A stretch of 64,000 bases of DNA from Novosphingobium kunmingense. GTDB lineage: Bacteria; Pseudomonadota; Alphaproteobacteria; Sphingomonadales; Sphingomonadaceae. The notes under the pieces are model-generated. The model had not been told where the DNA came from. It did no database searches and saw only the letters and a program-made list of their open reading frames with translations. The stretch covers positions 124,001 to 188,000 of the forward strand of contig NZ_PHUF01000003.1 in assembly GCF_002813245.1 (NCBI RefSeq), read 5' to 3'. Position numbers and translations under genes: made by a program. Position 1 is the first letter of the stretch, and each line of letters opens with the position of its first letter. Shown here in pieces: positions 46,910 to 56,074 of the stretch.

Positions 46910-48943
46910 TTACGCAGCAACGGCCAGTTCGGTGGCCTGCTTGATCGCGCGCTTGGCGTCGAGTTCGGCGGCTTCGAAGGCGCCGCCGATAAGCTGGGCG
47001 GGAACGCCCAGCTCGACAAGATCGTCGTAGAGACCGCGCGCAGGCTCCTGGCCGGCGCAGACGATCACCGTATCGACGTCCATCAACGTCGGTTCGCCGT
47101 TCACGTTGAGGTGCAGGCCGTCGTCGTCGATCCGGATATAGTCCACGCCCGAGACCATCTTCACGCCGCGGCGCTGCAGGGTCAGCCGGTGCGTCCAGCC
47201 GGTGGTCTTGCCCAGCCCCGCACCGACCGGGGTGGCCTTGCGCTGGAGCAGCGTCACCTCGCGGCCGTTGCTGGCGACGTGGGGTTCGATGCCGGTCACT
47301 CCGCCGCGCGGGTGATTCTTGAAATCGACCCCCCATTCCCGCGCGAAGACGTCGACGTCGAGCGCGGCGCTGGTGCCCTGGTGGGTGATCAGTTCGGCCA
47401 CGTCGAAGCCGATCCCGCCCGCGCCCATGATCGCGACCTTCTGTCCGACCGCGGCCTTGCCGTTGATCACGTCGACATAGCTGACCGCCTTCCTGTGATC
47501 GATGCCCGGCATGGCGGGCACTCGAGGGGTGATTCCGGTCGCGACGATCACCTCGTCGAAGCCAGCGGCCTTGAGGCCGGCAGCATCGACCCGCGTGTTC
47601 AATCTGAGGTCGATGCCGAGCACCTCGATCCGGCGCGCGAAATAGCGAAGCGTCTCGTGGAATTCTTCCTTTCCGGGGATCTGCTTGGCCAGATTGAACT
47701 GGCCGCCGATCTGGCCGGCCGCATCGAACAGGGTGACAGCATGGCCGCGCTCGGCCGCGATTGTCGCATAGGCGAGGCCGGCCGGTCCGGCTCCGACCAC
47801 GGCAATCCGCCTGGCGGCGCTTGCCGGACGCACGGTGATCTCGGTCTCGCGGCAGGCGCGGGCGTTGACCAGGCACGAGGTCAGCTTGCCGGTGAAGGTG
47901 TGGTCGAGGCAGGCCTGGTTGCAGGCGATGCAGGTGTTGATCTCGTCCTCGCGGCCGTCACGCGCCTTGTTGACCAGGTCCGCGTCGGCCAGCATCGGCC
48001 GCGCCATCGAGACGAGATCGGCATCGCCGCGCGCGAGAACTTCTTCGGCGACGTCGGGCATGTTGATCCGGTTCGACGTGATGACCGGGATCGACAGTTC
48101 CTTGCGCAGCCGGCCGGTCACCTGGGTGAAGGCCGCGCGCGGAACCATGGTGGCGATGGTCGGGACAAAGCTTTCGTGCCAGCAGAAGTGCGTGGAAATG
48201 ACGTCGACGCCCTCGGCCTCGAGCGCCTTGGCGAGGCTCACCACTTCGTCCCAGGCCAGCCCGCCCTGGAGCATGTCCATCGCCGAGATGCGGAACACGA
48301 AGATGAAATCGGGGCCGACCGCCGCGCGCACCGCGCGCACCACCTCGATAGGAAAGCGCATGCGGTTGTCCCACGATCCGCCCCAGCGGTCGGTGCGCTG
48401 GTTGGTCTTTTCAACGAGGAAGGTGGAGATGAGGTATCCGGCAGAGCCGATGATCTCGATCCCGTCGTAGCCGGCTTCCTTGGCCAGCCGCGCGCAGTTG
48501 GCGAAGGCGGCGATTTGTTCGGCGATGCCCTCTTCGGTCAGTTCGTTCGGCGCAAAGCGCCCGATCCGCGACTTGACCGGAGACGGCGCAACGCAATCGG
48601 GCGTGCCGGCCAGCGGCCCGGTGTGCAGGATCTGCATGACGATCTTGACGTCGGGCGCGGCGGTATGGACCGCATCGGTCACCCGGGCGTGCATGGCCGC
48701 GTCCTCTTGGGTGATCAGCTTGGCACCGTGCCCGGCGGTCGGGTGCGGGCCGATCCCGCCGGTGATGATCATGCCCACGCCGCCCAGGGCGCGCTCGACG
48801 AAATAGGCCGACAGCCGCTCGGCCGCATCGGGCTGGTCTTCTAGGCCGGTGTGCATCGATCCCATCAGGATCCGGTTCTTGACCGTCTGGTTGCCGATCT
48901 TGAGCGGCGAAAACACGTGGGGGTAGCGCGGGTGCGGGGTCAT
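46910..48943 (-). CDS. 2,4-dienoyl-CoA reductase-like flavoprotein (FadH/OYE family)
   Basis: A 677-residue fusion. Residues 1-350 are an old-yellow-enzyme barrel (HVFSPLKIGNQTVKNRILMGSMHTGLED), the middle carries the 4Fe-4S cysteines CIACNQACLDHTFTGKLTSC, and the C-terminal half has FAD and NAD(P) dinucleotide folds (VVGAGPAGLAYATIAAERGH and IMGAGGIGFDVAELI). FadH-type enzymes reduce dienoyl-CoAs during breakdown of unsaturated chains. It follows an enoyl-CoA hydratase 16 bp away on the same strand, so it is likely controlled through palindrome D. Confidence 0.93.
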   Translation of the reverse strand: MTPHPRYPHVFSPLKIGNQTVKNRILMGSMHTGLEDQPDAAERLSAYFVERALGGVGMIITGGIGPHPTAGHGAKLITQEDAAMHARVTDAVHTAAPDVKIVMQILHTGPLAGTPDCVAPSPVKSRIGRFAPNELTEEGIAEQIAAFANCARLAKEAGYDGIEIIGSAGYLISTFLVEKTNQRTDRWGGSWDNRMRFPIEVVRAVRAAVGPDFIFVFRISAMDMLQGGLAWDEVVSLAKALEAEGVDVISTHFCWHESFVPTIATMVPRAAFTQVTGRLRKELSIPVITSNRINMPDVAEEVLARGDADLVSMARPMLADADLVNKARDGREDEINTCIACNQACLDHTFTGKLTSCLVNARACRETEITVRPASAARRIAVVGAGPAGLAYATIAAERGHAVTLFDAAGQIGGQFNLAKQIPGKEEFHETLRYFARRIEVLGIDLRLNTRVDAAGLKAAGFDEVIVATGITPRVPAMPGIDHRKAVSYVDVINGKAAVGQKVAIMGAGGIGFDVAELITHQGTSAALDVDVFAREWGVDFKNHPRGGVTGIEPHVASNGREVTLLQRKATPVGAGLGKTTGWTHRLTLQRRGVKMVSGVDYIRIDDDGLHLNVNGEPTLMDVDTVIVCAGQEPARGLYDDLVELGVPAQLIGGAFEAAELDAKRAIKQATELAVAA

Positions 48944-48959
48944 GCGGCGGGTCCTGAGC

Positions 48960-49757
48960 TTATTCGGGGACGTAGTTGGGACGGCGCTTTTCCATGAACG
49001 CGCGCATGCCTTCGGCGAAGTTGCCGCTGCGCGAGGTCATCACCTGGTTGCGGTTTTCGATCGCCATGGCCGCCTCGAGGCTGGATGCGTCGATCGCCAT
49101 GGCCAGGCCTTCCTTGGTCATGCGAAGGCCCATGGGCGAGGCATGGAGCAGGTCGTCGATCCACGGCTGGGCGGCCGCTTCGAGCTGGTCGTCGGGGACC
49201 ACTTCGGAGACGAGGCCGACCGCCAGTGCGCGCTGCGCGTGGATGAAGCGCCCGGTCAGCATCAGTTCGGCGGCGATCCCGGCGCCGACCAGGCGCGGCA
49301 GGAAGTAGCTGACCCCCATGTCGCACGAGGACAGGCCGATGCGGATGAAGGCGGCGTTCATCCGCGCGCTTTCGCCGGCGAGGCGGATGTCGCTGGCGAG
49401 CGCGAAGGCAAAGCCGCCACCGCAGGCCGGTCCGTGGATAAGCGAGACGATAACCTGCGGGCAGCGCCGCATCTTGATGTAGACGTCGGCCAGCCAGCCC
49501 TGGAAGCCGAAGCCGCCGCCGAACGGCACATCGCCGCGATCGTCGGCGCGTTCCTTGATGTCGAGCCCGGCGCAATAGGCCTTGCCCGCGCCGCGCATCA
49601 CCACCAGGCGCACCGACTGGTCGTGATAAAGCTTGCCGAAGTAGTCGTTGAGTTCGGCGACCATCGTCGTGTTGATGGTGTTGAGCGCCTCGGGCCGGTC
49701 GAGCGTCAGCCAATCGACTTCGCCCCGCTTCTCGATGCTGATCGTCTGATAGGCCAT
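48960..49757 (-). CDS. Enoyl-CoA hydratase/isomerase family protein
   Basis: A 265-residue crotonase with WLTLDRPEALNTIN, GAGKAYCAGLDIKERA for the oxyanion hole, and GPACGGGFAFALASDIRLAGESARM, where the first catalytic glutamate is Ala. That suggests an isomerase or hydrolase rather than a standard hydratase. The ATG at 49757 lies 27 bp from a perfect regulon palindrome. It leads the dienoyl-CoA reductase gene. Confidence 0.92.
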   Translation of the reverse strand: MAYQTISIEKRGEVDWLTLDRPEALNTINTTMVAELNDYFGKLYHDQSVRLVVMRGAGKAYCAGLDIKERADDRGDVPFGGGFGFQGWLADVYIKMRRCPQVIVSLIHGPACGGGFAFALASDIRLAGESARMNAAFIRIGLSSCDMGVSYFLPRLVGAGIAAELMLTGRFIHAQRALAVGLVSEVVPDDQLEAAAQPWIDDLLHASPMGLRMTKEGLAMAIDASSLEAAMAIENRNQVMTSRSGNFAEGMRAFMEKRRPNYVPE

Positions 49758-49784
49758 CGCTGTCCCGCCTCGTCCCGTCCGTTG

Positions 49785-49802
49785 TTTAATCGTTCGATTA
49801 AA
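49785..49802. promoter_or_regulatory. Regulon palindrome D, TTTAATCG-TT-CGATTAAA (perfect)
   Basis: A perfect 18-bp palindrome 27 bp before the enoyl-CoA hydratase start, in otherwise GC-rich DNA. It is the best match to the consensus from all six sites and the clearest sign of a dimeric DNA-binding regulator. Confidence 0.88.
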
Positions 49803-49843
49803 GCGCGGGCGAAGGTCTGGCAAGCGCGAAGAGTCGGCCGGGC

Positions 49844-51007
49844 CTAGGCGCCCCTGCGGAATGCGGCGAGCCGCCGTACCGCCTCGTCCAGCGTGCCATC
49901 GTCCTTGGCAAAGCACAGGCGCACGTAGCCGCGCTCCGCTGCCTCGGCGTAGAAGGCCGAAACCGGGATCGAGGCGACCCCGGCCGTTTCGATCAGGGTC
50001 CGGGCAACGGCTTCGTCATCCGCGGCAAGGCCCGATGCGGCAAGGTCGATCGTGACGAACCAGGTGGCGCTGGCAGGCAGGACGGCAAAGCCCGCCTCGG
50101 TCAGCCCGCGAACCAGCCGCGCCTTGGCGTGGGCATAGCGGGCGCGGTGCTCGCGGTGCCAGGCGGATGGCAGGGCCAGCCCCTCGGCGACGGCCCATTG
50201 CAGCGGGGTGGCGGTGGTGAAGGTCAGGAACTGGTGGCGGGCGGCAACCGCGCCGGCCAGCGGCGGCGCGGCGATCGCCCAGCCGATCTTCCACCCGGTC
50301 AGCGAGAAGATCTTGCCGGCCGATCCCACCTTGACCGTGCGGTCGCGAAGGGCCGGAACGGCGAGGGCGGAGCGATGCGCCGACCCGTCGAGGATCGTGC
50401 CTTCCCACACCTCGTCGCTCACCACCCACAGGTCGCGGCGCTCGCACAGCGCGCCGATCGCCTCGAGCGTGGCGGCATCGAGCAACGCGCCGACAGGGTT
50501 GTTGGGCGAGTTGAGCACGACCCCGCGCGTCGCCGGCGTGATCGCCGCAGCGAGTGCCGACTGGTCGAGGGTCCAATGCGGCGGGGTCAGGTTGACGAAG
50601 CGGGGCGTGCCGCCGGCGCGCTCGATCAGCGGCTGGTAGGCGTCGTAGCACGGCTGGATCAGAATTACCTCATCGCCCGGCCGGACCAGGGCGAGCAGGG
50701 CCGAAGCCAGCGCCTCGGTCGCGCCCGAGGTGACGACGATCTCCTCCTCGGCTACGGCCAGCCCCTGTTCGGCGGCGTAATAGGCGGCGATCGCGCGGCG
50801 CAGCTCGGCCAGGCCGCGCATCGGGGGGTACTGGTTGGACCTCTCTGCCAGCGCGGCCTGGGCCGCAGCGATCAGCTCGGGCGGTTCGGGCAGGTCGGGG
50901 AAGCCCTGGCCCAGATTGATCGCGCCGGTCTCGCGCGCCAGCGCCGACATCCTTTCGAACACGGTGGTGCTGGCGGGGCGCGCCAGGCGCTGGGCAAGGC
51001 TGGTCAT
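49844..51007 (-). CDS. Class I/II pyridoxal-phosphate aminotransferase
   Basis: A 387-residue fold-type I aminotransferase. NLGQGFPDLPEPPELI near residue 33, TSGATEALASAL, LNSPNNPVGALL and the PLP lysine in SAGKIFSLTGWKIG (Lys232) are visible. The sequence fits the kynurenine/methionine/glutamine aminotransferase group (YbdL-like), but the substrate is not fixed. The ATG at 51007 is well inside the open frame and starts the conserved region. It has no regulon palindrome of its own. Confidence 0.92.
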   Translation of the reverse strand: MTSLAQRLARPASTTVFERMSALARETGAINLGQGFPDLPEPPELIAAAQAALAERSNQYPPMRGLAELRRAIAAYYAAEQGLAVAEEEIVVTSGATEALASALLALVRPGDEVILIQPCYDAYQPLIERAGGTPRFVNLTPPHWTLDQSALAAAITPATRGVVLNSPNNPVGALLDAATLEAIGALCERRDLWVVSDEVWEGTILDGSAHRSALAVPALRDRTVKVGSAGKIFSLTGWKIGWAIAAPPLAGAVAARHQFLTFTTATPLQWAVAEGLALPSAWHREHRARYAHAKARLVRGLTEAGFAVLPASATWFVTIDLAASGLAADDEAVARTLIETAGVASIPVSAFYAEAAERGYVRLCFAKDDGTLDEAVRRLAAFRRGA

Positions 51008-51038
51008 GCGCCTGTCTAACCGGCGTGCGCGAAGGGGA

Positions 51039-52295
51039 CTAGGGGAGAACCGACCCTTCCGGGCCTTCGGGCATGGGCCGCGGGCCAAGCGGCGGCAGGT
51101 GGACGGCCCAGACCAGCAGAGCACCTACGGTCAGCGCGGCCATGCCGATCGCCTGGGCCAGGTCATAGCTGCCGGTCGAATCGTGGATCATGCCGACCCC
51201 GACGATCCCCGCCGCGTTGCCGATCCAGGCCGTTCCCAGCAGCGCGCCATAGACCGTGCCATAGGCCGCGAGCGGAAAGCGCCGCGCGACGAAATAGGCG
51301 AACAGGTCCAGTTCCACCCCTTGCTGCAAGCCGATCATGCCGGCGGCCAGAAGCGCCGCCCACAGCGTCTGGTCGGTGGCCAGAAGCAGCACGAAGCCGG
51401 CCCCGGGGACGATGGTGAAGACCAGCGCCACGGTCTGCGGCCGGAAAGTGTCGAGCAGCCAGCCCCCGCCAAGCCGCCCGATGAACTGACCCGCGGCAAA
51501 GGCCGACACGGCCAACGCGCCGACGCTTGCGTCGAATCCCTCGGCCTGGACGATGGGGGAAAGCTGGCCGACGAAACCGGTCGTGGCGAGGCCCATGGCG
51601 ACGACCGCGGCCCCCATCAGGCGGAAATCGCGCGTCTTCAGGAAGGACCAGTCGCCGCGCCGCTTGCCGCCGGAATGCGCCACGGCGGCGCCCGCGCCGC
51701 GCGGCACGATCAGCCACACCGCCGGCATCCCGACCAGCGCCATCAGTGCGGCAAGCCCGGCAAAGCCGCCGCGCCAGCCATGGGCGGCAATGACGGGCGC
51801 CAGCACCAGCGGGGCGAGGATCGCGGTGATCGACACCCCGGTGGCGACCAGGCCCAGTGCGCGGCCGCGATAGCGGTGAAAGTGCGCGTTGACCGGCCGG
51901 GTGGTGACCAGCGCCGCAGTGCCGACGCCCAGGAAGCCAAGCACGGCCACTCCGATCGCCATGTGGGCGAGGGTCTCCCCGTAACGGGCGATGATCAGCA
52001 TGGCCGCCACCGTGGCAGCGGCGCAGGCCAGATAGGTGGCGCGAAAGCCCCAAATGTCGGCCACGCGCCCGATCACCACCGAGCCGATCGCGCCGGTGAC
52101 GACCAGCGCCTGGATCGCTCCGATCTCGCCCCGCGACACGCCCAGTTCGGTCGCCAGGGGCAGGACCATCAGGTTGAAGGTGAAGAACAGCAGGACGATC
52201 CCGGTGCCCGAGGCGAGCGCGCAGCCCAGCACGATGCGCCAGCCGCGCGTCCATTCGCTTTCGCCGGCAGGGGCCGGTCCCGCGAAATCGCTCAT
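51039..52295 (-). CDS. Major facilitator superfamily transporter
   Basis: A 418-residue transporter with about 12 helices. The loop 2-3 motif is seen as GRVADIWGFRATYL, and the two halves are separated by a cytoplasmic loop GKRRGDWSFLKTRDFRL near residue 205. The pattern resembles the monocarboxylate-porter-like MFS group of catabolic clusters. It overlaps the stop of the enoyl-reductase-like gene by 4 bp, so it may import a substrate for that gene set. Confidence 0.92.
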   Translation of the reverse strand: MSDFAGPAPAGESEWTRGWRIVLGCALASGTGIVLLFFTFNLMVLPLATELGVSRGEIGAIQALVVTGAIGSVVIGRVADIWGFRATYLACAAATVAAMLIIARYGETLAHMAIGVAVLGFLGVGTAALVTTRPVNAHFHRYRGRALGLVATGVSITAILAPLVLAPVIAAHGWRGGFAGLAALMALVGMPAVWLIVPRGAGAAVAHSGGKRRGDWSFLKTRDFRLMGAAVVAMGLATTGFVGQLSPIVQAEGFDASVGALAVSAFAAGQFIGRLGGGWLLDTFRPQTVALVFTIVPGAGFVLLLATDQTLWAALLAAGMIGLQQGVELDLFAYFVARRFPLAAYGTVYGALLGTAWIGNAAGIVGVGMIHDSTGSYDLAQAIGMAALTVGALLVWAVHLPPLGPRPMPEGPEGSVLP

Positions 52296-53467
52296 TCGGC
52301 GGCGAAGGTGATTTCGGCGTGCTCTTGCAGCCGGCTGACCAGCGCTTCGCCGAGCAGCGCGCCGGGCGTCGAAATCCCGCCGGGAGCCTGACTGGAAAGA
52401 AGGGCGATGCCGGTTTCGGCGATCATCCGGCTGGTCGAGCCATAGCCCGGATCGTAACGCCCCTTCACCCCGTAGCGGATGGTCTTGCCATCGGGCCATT
52501 CGCCGATGAACAGGACGTCGTAGAAGCCGTTCTCGCGCTGCTCTTTCGTCGGTCCCTCGCCGGGCTTGGGCGGCTTGGCGCCGAACGGATTCTTGAGCAT
52601 TTCGCCCACCGCGTGGGCGGCCTTCTCGCCGATTTCTCCCGCGCTGGTGAGCATCATCTCGTCATAGCGGAAGTCCGCACCATAGGGATGGCCGAGCAGG
52701 AAATTGGTGCGATGGACGTTCTTGGTGTTGATCGTCGCCATGATGAACGGCGCGGCCCACTTGCCTTCGCTTTCCTCGTATTCGGGAACCAGCCCCAGCG
52801 GCTGCGACGGTCCCTCGAAGCCGGGGGTCAGGCCGAACGGGCTCTGCAGGATCGCGATCAGCTTGGGATTTCGTGCCACCGCCTTCATCGTTTCGGTGAG
52901 GCTCGCCGCCGTCCCGCCCGAAAAGGTGCCCTGCATGGCGCGAACCCGGCCCTTGACGCGCGGCGCGGGACTACCGTGGCGCTTGATCGCCTCGTGCTGC
53001 AGCATGAGGACGCCGAGATCGAAGGGAATCGAATCGAAGCCCGCGGAAAAGGCGATGCGCGCGCCGGACGCCCTGGCCTGGGCATCGTAGCGGTCGATCA
53101 TTTCGCGCATCCAGCCCGGTTCGCCGCAGAGGTCGGCATAGTCGGTGCCGGCTTCGACGCAGGCCTTGACCAGCGGTTCGCCGTAAAGCTGATAGGGGCC
53201 GACCGTGGTGACGATTACCCGGGCGCTTTGCGCGAGGGCGGCCATGCTGGCCGGATCGTCGGCATCCGCTACGATCAGCGGCGTGTCGGCGGGCGCGCCG
53301 ATCAGGTCCCGCACTTCGGCCAGTTTGCCGGCGCTGCGACCGGCCATGGCCCATTTGGGGCCCTGGCCCTTGTAGTGGTGCGCAAGGTATTCGGCGACGA
53401 GCCGGCCGGTGTAGCCGGTCGCGCCGTAGACGACGATATCGTGGGGCCGCTGTGCCTTGGGTGTCAT
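52292..53467 (-). CDS. Saccharopine dehydrogenase/trans-acting enoyl reductase family protein
   Basis: A 391-residue protein with a Rossmann start DIVVYGATGYTGRLVAEYLAHHYKG, the VGPYQLYGEPLVKACVEAGTDYADLCGE block and GFDSIPFDLGVLMLQHE. These match the saccharopine dehydrogenase-like NADP-binding family that includes mycobacterial trans-acting enoyl reductases (Rv2449c, Rv2953). It probably reduces a C=C bond in a fatty or polyketide chain, though the substrate is unknown. An inverted repeat lies upstream at 53522-53544. Confidence 0.88.
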   Translation of the reverse strand: MTPKAQRPHDIVVYGATGYTGRLVAEYLAHHYKGQGPKWAMAGRSAGKLAEVRDLIGAPADTPLIVADADDPASMAALAQSARVIVTTVGPYQLYGEPLVKACVEAGTDYADLCGEPGWMREMIDRYDAQARASGARIAFSAGFDSIPFDLGVLMLQHEAIKRHGSPAPRVKGRVRAMQGTFSGGTAASLTETMKAVARNPKLIAILQSPFGLTPGFEGPSQPLGLVPEYEESEGKWAAPFIMATINTKNVHRTNFLLGHPYGADFRYDEMMLTSAGEIGEKAAHAVGEMLKNPFGAKPPKPGEGPTKEQRENGFYDVLFIGEWPDGKTIRYGVKGRYDPGYGSTSRMIAETGIALLSSQAPGGISTPGALLGEALVSRLQEHAEITFAAE

Positions 53468-53521
53468 GTCCGCTCTCCCGTGTCCGGCGAATCCAGCCGG
53501 ACCGGGAGAACAAGACCAAAG

Positions 53522-53544
53522 ATCGGTTGTCTTGTCGAACCGAT
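53522..53544. repeat. Inverted repeat ATCGGTT-N9-AACCGAT
   Basis: Perfect 7-bp arms around a 9-nt spacer, between the DoxX stop and the enoyl-reductase-like start. It could be an operator or a terminator for the DoxX transcript. It does not fit the 18-bp regulon consensus. Confidence 0.45.
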
Positions 53545-53554
53545 TAAGCGGCGA

Positions 53555-54112
53555 TCACCACCAGCGGCGCTTGCGCACCTCGGGAACGCCGTCGCCATCG
53601 ACGTCGGTAACGACGCGGTCGGTCGTCGCAACCGGGGCGGTTTGCGCCACTTCGGCGCGGCCTTCGGCGCGGGCGGCGCGCAGTTCGGCCTCGTGGGCGC
53701 GCTGCTGCGCCTCGAGCGTGGCCACCTCACCCTTGCGGGCGGTGCGCATCCGGTCCCACGACCACCACATCTGGCTGTGGGCGAAGACGAGCAGCAGGCC
53801 GCCCATGATGGCCAGGTTCTTGAGCGCAAGCACCTGCTGCATCGGGTCGGTGATGTCGCGGTGGAAGAACAGGGTGGCCAGCGCGGTGAAGCCGAACAGC
53901 AGAAGGGCGGTCAGCCGCGTCATCAGCCCCAGCGCCAGGGCAAGGCCGGCCAGCACCTCGAAGGCGCCGGCGGGGATGGCAAGGCCCGAAGGCAGGCCCA
54001 CACCGGTGATCATGGTTTCGAACATGGCCGGGTTCATCAGCTTGCCGGCGCCCGACACGATGAAGATCACGGCGATCAGGATCCGTCCCAGGACGGCAGC
54101 AATGGTGGACAT
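53555..54112 (-). CDS. DoxX family membrane protein
   Basis: A 185-residue protein: four helices of a DoxX domain (residues 1-120; VLGRILIAVIFIVSGAGKLMNP, GAFEVLAGLALALGLMTRLTALLLFG), then a charged C-terminal tail with coiled-coil character (EAQQRAHEAELRAARAEGR) that is not typical of DoxX and ends in RKRRWW. DoxX proteins take part in redox reactions of the membrane. The ATG at 54112 begins the first helix. Confidence 0.88.
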   Translation of the reverse strand: MSTIAAVLGRILIAVIFIVSGAGKLMNPAMFETMITGVGLPSGLAIPAGAFEVLAGLALALGLMTRLTALLLFGFTALATLFFHRDITDPMQQVLALKNLAIMGGLLLVFAHSQMWWSWDRMRTARKGEVATLEAQQRAHEAELRAARAEGRAEVAQTAPVATTDRVVTDVDGDGVPEVRKRRWW

Positions 54113-54173
54113 GGCGGCACTCTCCGACCGGTTATGTGTGCTTAAGTGCACCCGCCGCCCGATTGTTCCCGGC

Positions 54174-55346
54174 TCAGAAGCGGTACTGCCGGCTGGCCAG
54201 ATCGTACATGATCTCTTCGCTGCCGCCGCCGATCGCCATGACCCGCACCTCGCGGTAGATCCGCTCGATCCGGCTGCCGCGCATGAAGCTGGCACCGCCG
54301 AGGATCTGGCAGGCCTCGCGGGCGCAGTATTCCATGGTCTGGGTCGCCTGGACCTTGAGCAGGGCATAGTCGCCGGGAAAGGCCCTCTCGTTCATCACGC
54401 CCCAGGCGCAGTGGTCGATGAAGGCCTGGGTCGACTGGATTCGCTTGAGCATTTCGGCCAGCTTGTGGCGGATCGCCTGGTTGGCGATCAGCGGCTTGCC
54501 GAAGGTCTCGCGGCTTCGCGCCCAGTCGAGCGCGTCCTCGTAGCAGATCCGGGCGAAGGCGTTGGCCTGCTGGCTCATCCCCAGGCGTTCGCCGTTGAAA
54601 TTGCGCATGATCCCGGCGAAGCCGCCGTTCTCCGGCCCGATCAGGTTGTCGGCCGGCACTTCGACATCGTCGAAATGGATCGTGGCCGTGTCGCTGGCGT
54701 GCCAGCCCATCTTGGCGAGCGCGTGGCGGGTGACGCCGGGACGGTCCGTCTCGACCAGCAGCAGCGATATGCCGCCCAGACCCGGCCCGCCGGTGCGCAC
54801 CGCCAGCGTGATGTAATCGGCCCTGACGCCCGATGTGATGAAGGTCTTCTCGCCGTTGACGACGTAGGACGCACCCTTGCGCTCGGCCCTGGTGCGCAGG
54901 TTGGCGACGTCCGAACCGCCGCCCGGTTCGGTGATGCCGAGACAGATGATCTTCTCGCCCGCCAGGACCTCGGGGGCGATGCGCTCCTGCAAGGCGCGGC
55001 TGCCCATGGCGAGGATCGGCGGCAGGCCGATCCCGTGGGTCATCAAGGAAGCGCAGATCCCGCCCGCACCGGGCCGGGCCAGCTCCTCGGTCTGAACGAG
55101 GCTGTGGAACAGCGTGAAGGCATTCCCCGTTCCGCCGAACTCTTCCGGATAGTTGAGGCCCAGGATGCCCGCAGCCGCAGCCTTGCGGTGCAGGTCGCGG
55201 GGCAGCTGTCCGGCGGCTTCCCATTCATCGACGTAGGGGGTGATTTCGCGGGCAACGAAGGCGCGGACCGTATCGCAGACCGCTTCGTGGCTGTCGTCGT
55301 AGTGCGGCGAACGCGCGCGCCACTGGTCGAACAGGGGGGTATCCAT
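54174..55346 (-). CDS. Acyl-CoA dehydrogenase family protein
   Basis: A 390-residue flavoprotein with ICLGITEPGGGSDVANLRTRAERKGASYVVNGEKTFITSG for FAD binding and CQILGGASFMRGSRIERIYREVRVMAIGGGSEEIMYDLA at the C-terminus. It catalyses the first beta-oxidation step on an unknown acyl-CoA. The start at 55346 (MDTPLFDQW) fits the family. Palindrome E lies 39 bp upstream. This is the second acyl-CoA dehydrogenase of the proposed regulon, and it is distinct from the one at 42405. Confidence 0.94.
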   Translation of the reverse strand: MDTPLFDQWRARSPHYDDSHEAVCDTVRAFVAREITPYVDEWEAAGQLPRDLHRKAAAAGILGLNYPEEFGGTGNAFTLFHSLVQTEELARPGAGGICASLMTHGIGLPPILAMGSRALQERIAPEVLAGEKIICLGITEPGGGSDVANLRTRAERKGASYVVNGEKTFITSGVRADYITLAVRTGGPGLGGISLLLVETDRPGVTRHALAKMGWHASDTATIHFDDVEVPADNLIGPENGGFAGIMRNFNGERLGMSQQANAFARICYEDALDWARSRETFGKPLIANQAIRHKLAEMLKRIQSTQAFIDHCAWGVMNERAFPGDYALLKVQATQTMEYCAREACQILGGASFMRGSRIERIYREVRVMAIGGGSEEIMYDLASRQYRF

Positions 55347-55385
55347 CGCCGTGCCTCTCCTCGTTTTGGGCAAGGTGTGGCACGG

Positions 55386-55403
55386 TTTAACCGCGCGATG
55401 AAA
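55386..55403. promoter_or_regulatory. Regulon palindrome E, TTTAACCG-CG-CGATGAAA
   Basis: An 18-bp site that keeps the TTTAA/AA half-site pattern and central CG dyads, ending 39 bp before the acyl-CoA dehydrogenase start. Two positions differ between the arms. Confidence 0.72.
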
Positions 55404-55410
55404 CTGAAAT

Positions 55411-55965
55411 CTACAGGCGGGGCAGCGTCACCCCGCGCTGGCCCATGTACTTGCCCGACCGGTCGCCATAGCTGACCTCGCACGGCTCGTTGCCCTTCAG
55501 GAACAGGAACTGGCAGGCGCCCTCGTTGGCATAGATCTTCGCTGGAAGCGGCGTGGTGTTCGAAAACTCCAGCGTCACGTGGCCTTCCCATTCGGGTTCC
55601 AGCGGGGTCACGTTGACGATGATCCCGCAGCGGGCATAGGTGCTCTTGCCCAGGCAGATCACCAGCACGTCGCGCGGGATGCGGAAATATTCGATCGTGC
55701 GGGCCAGCGCAAAGCTGTTGGGCGGGATCACGCAGCAGTCGGTCTTCATGTCGACGAAACTGTCGTCCGAGAAGTTCTTGGGATCGACCACCGCCGAATG
55801 GACGTTGGTGAAGACCTTGAACTCGTCCGCGACGCGCGCGTCGTAGCCGTAGGATGACAGGCCATAGGAAATCACCCCGTCGCGCTGCTGGCGTTCGACA
55901 AAGGGTTCGATCATGCTCGAATGGCGGGCTTCCTGGCGTATCCAGCGGTCTGAGAGAATCGACAT
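55411..55965 (-). CDS. dcd: dCTP deaminase
   Basis: A 184-residue trimeric deaminase that converts dCTP to dUTP for thymidylate supply. [12 protein letters not shown] is the standard start, [19 protein letters not shown] and [33 protein letters not shown] hold the active site, and the C-terminus [34 protein letters not shown] is typical. It is monocistronic and does not share the acyl-CoA dehydrogenase promoter's direction in a coupled way. Confidence 0.97.
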   Translation of the reverse strand: MSILSDRWIRQEARHSSMIEPFVERQQRDGVISYGLSSYGYDARVADEFKVFTNVHSAVVDPKNFSDDSFVDMKTDCCVIPPNSFALARTIEYFRIPRDVLVICLGKSTYARCGIIVNVTPLEPEWEGHVTLEFSNTTPLPAKIYANEGACQFLFLKGNEPCEVSYGDRSGKYMGQRGVTLPRL

Positions 55966-56074
55966 GGCGCTGTGATGGCAAAGAGGCCGGCCCGCCGGCA
56001 AGGCGCAGCATCGCTCTTGTCCACCGGGACTTGCCGCTTTGCGCCCCCTTGGCGCTTGTGTTAGGCGGGCCGCC

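Noticed and set aside
47111..48844. A 577-residue open frame antisense to the dienoyl-CoA reductase
   Set aside because: The sense strand has a full FadH-type protein with cluster and cofactor motifs; the antisense frame shows none.
54123..54150. TTAA-centred partial palindrome before the DoxX gene
   Set aside because: The arms match at only a few positions, and it does not fit the 18-bp regulon consensus.
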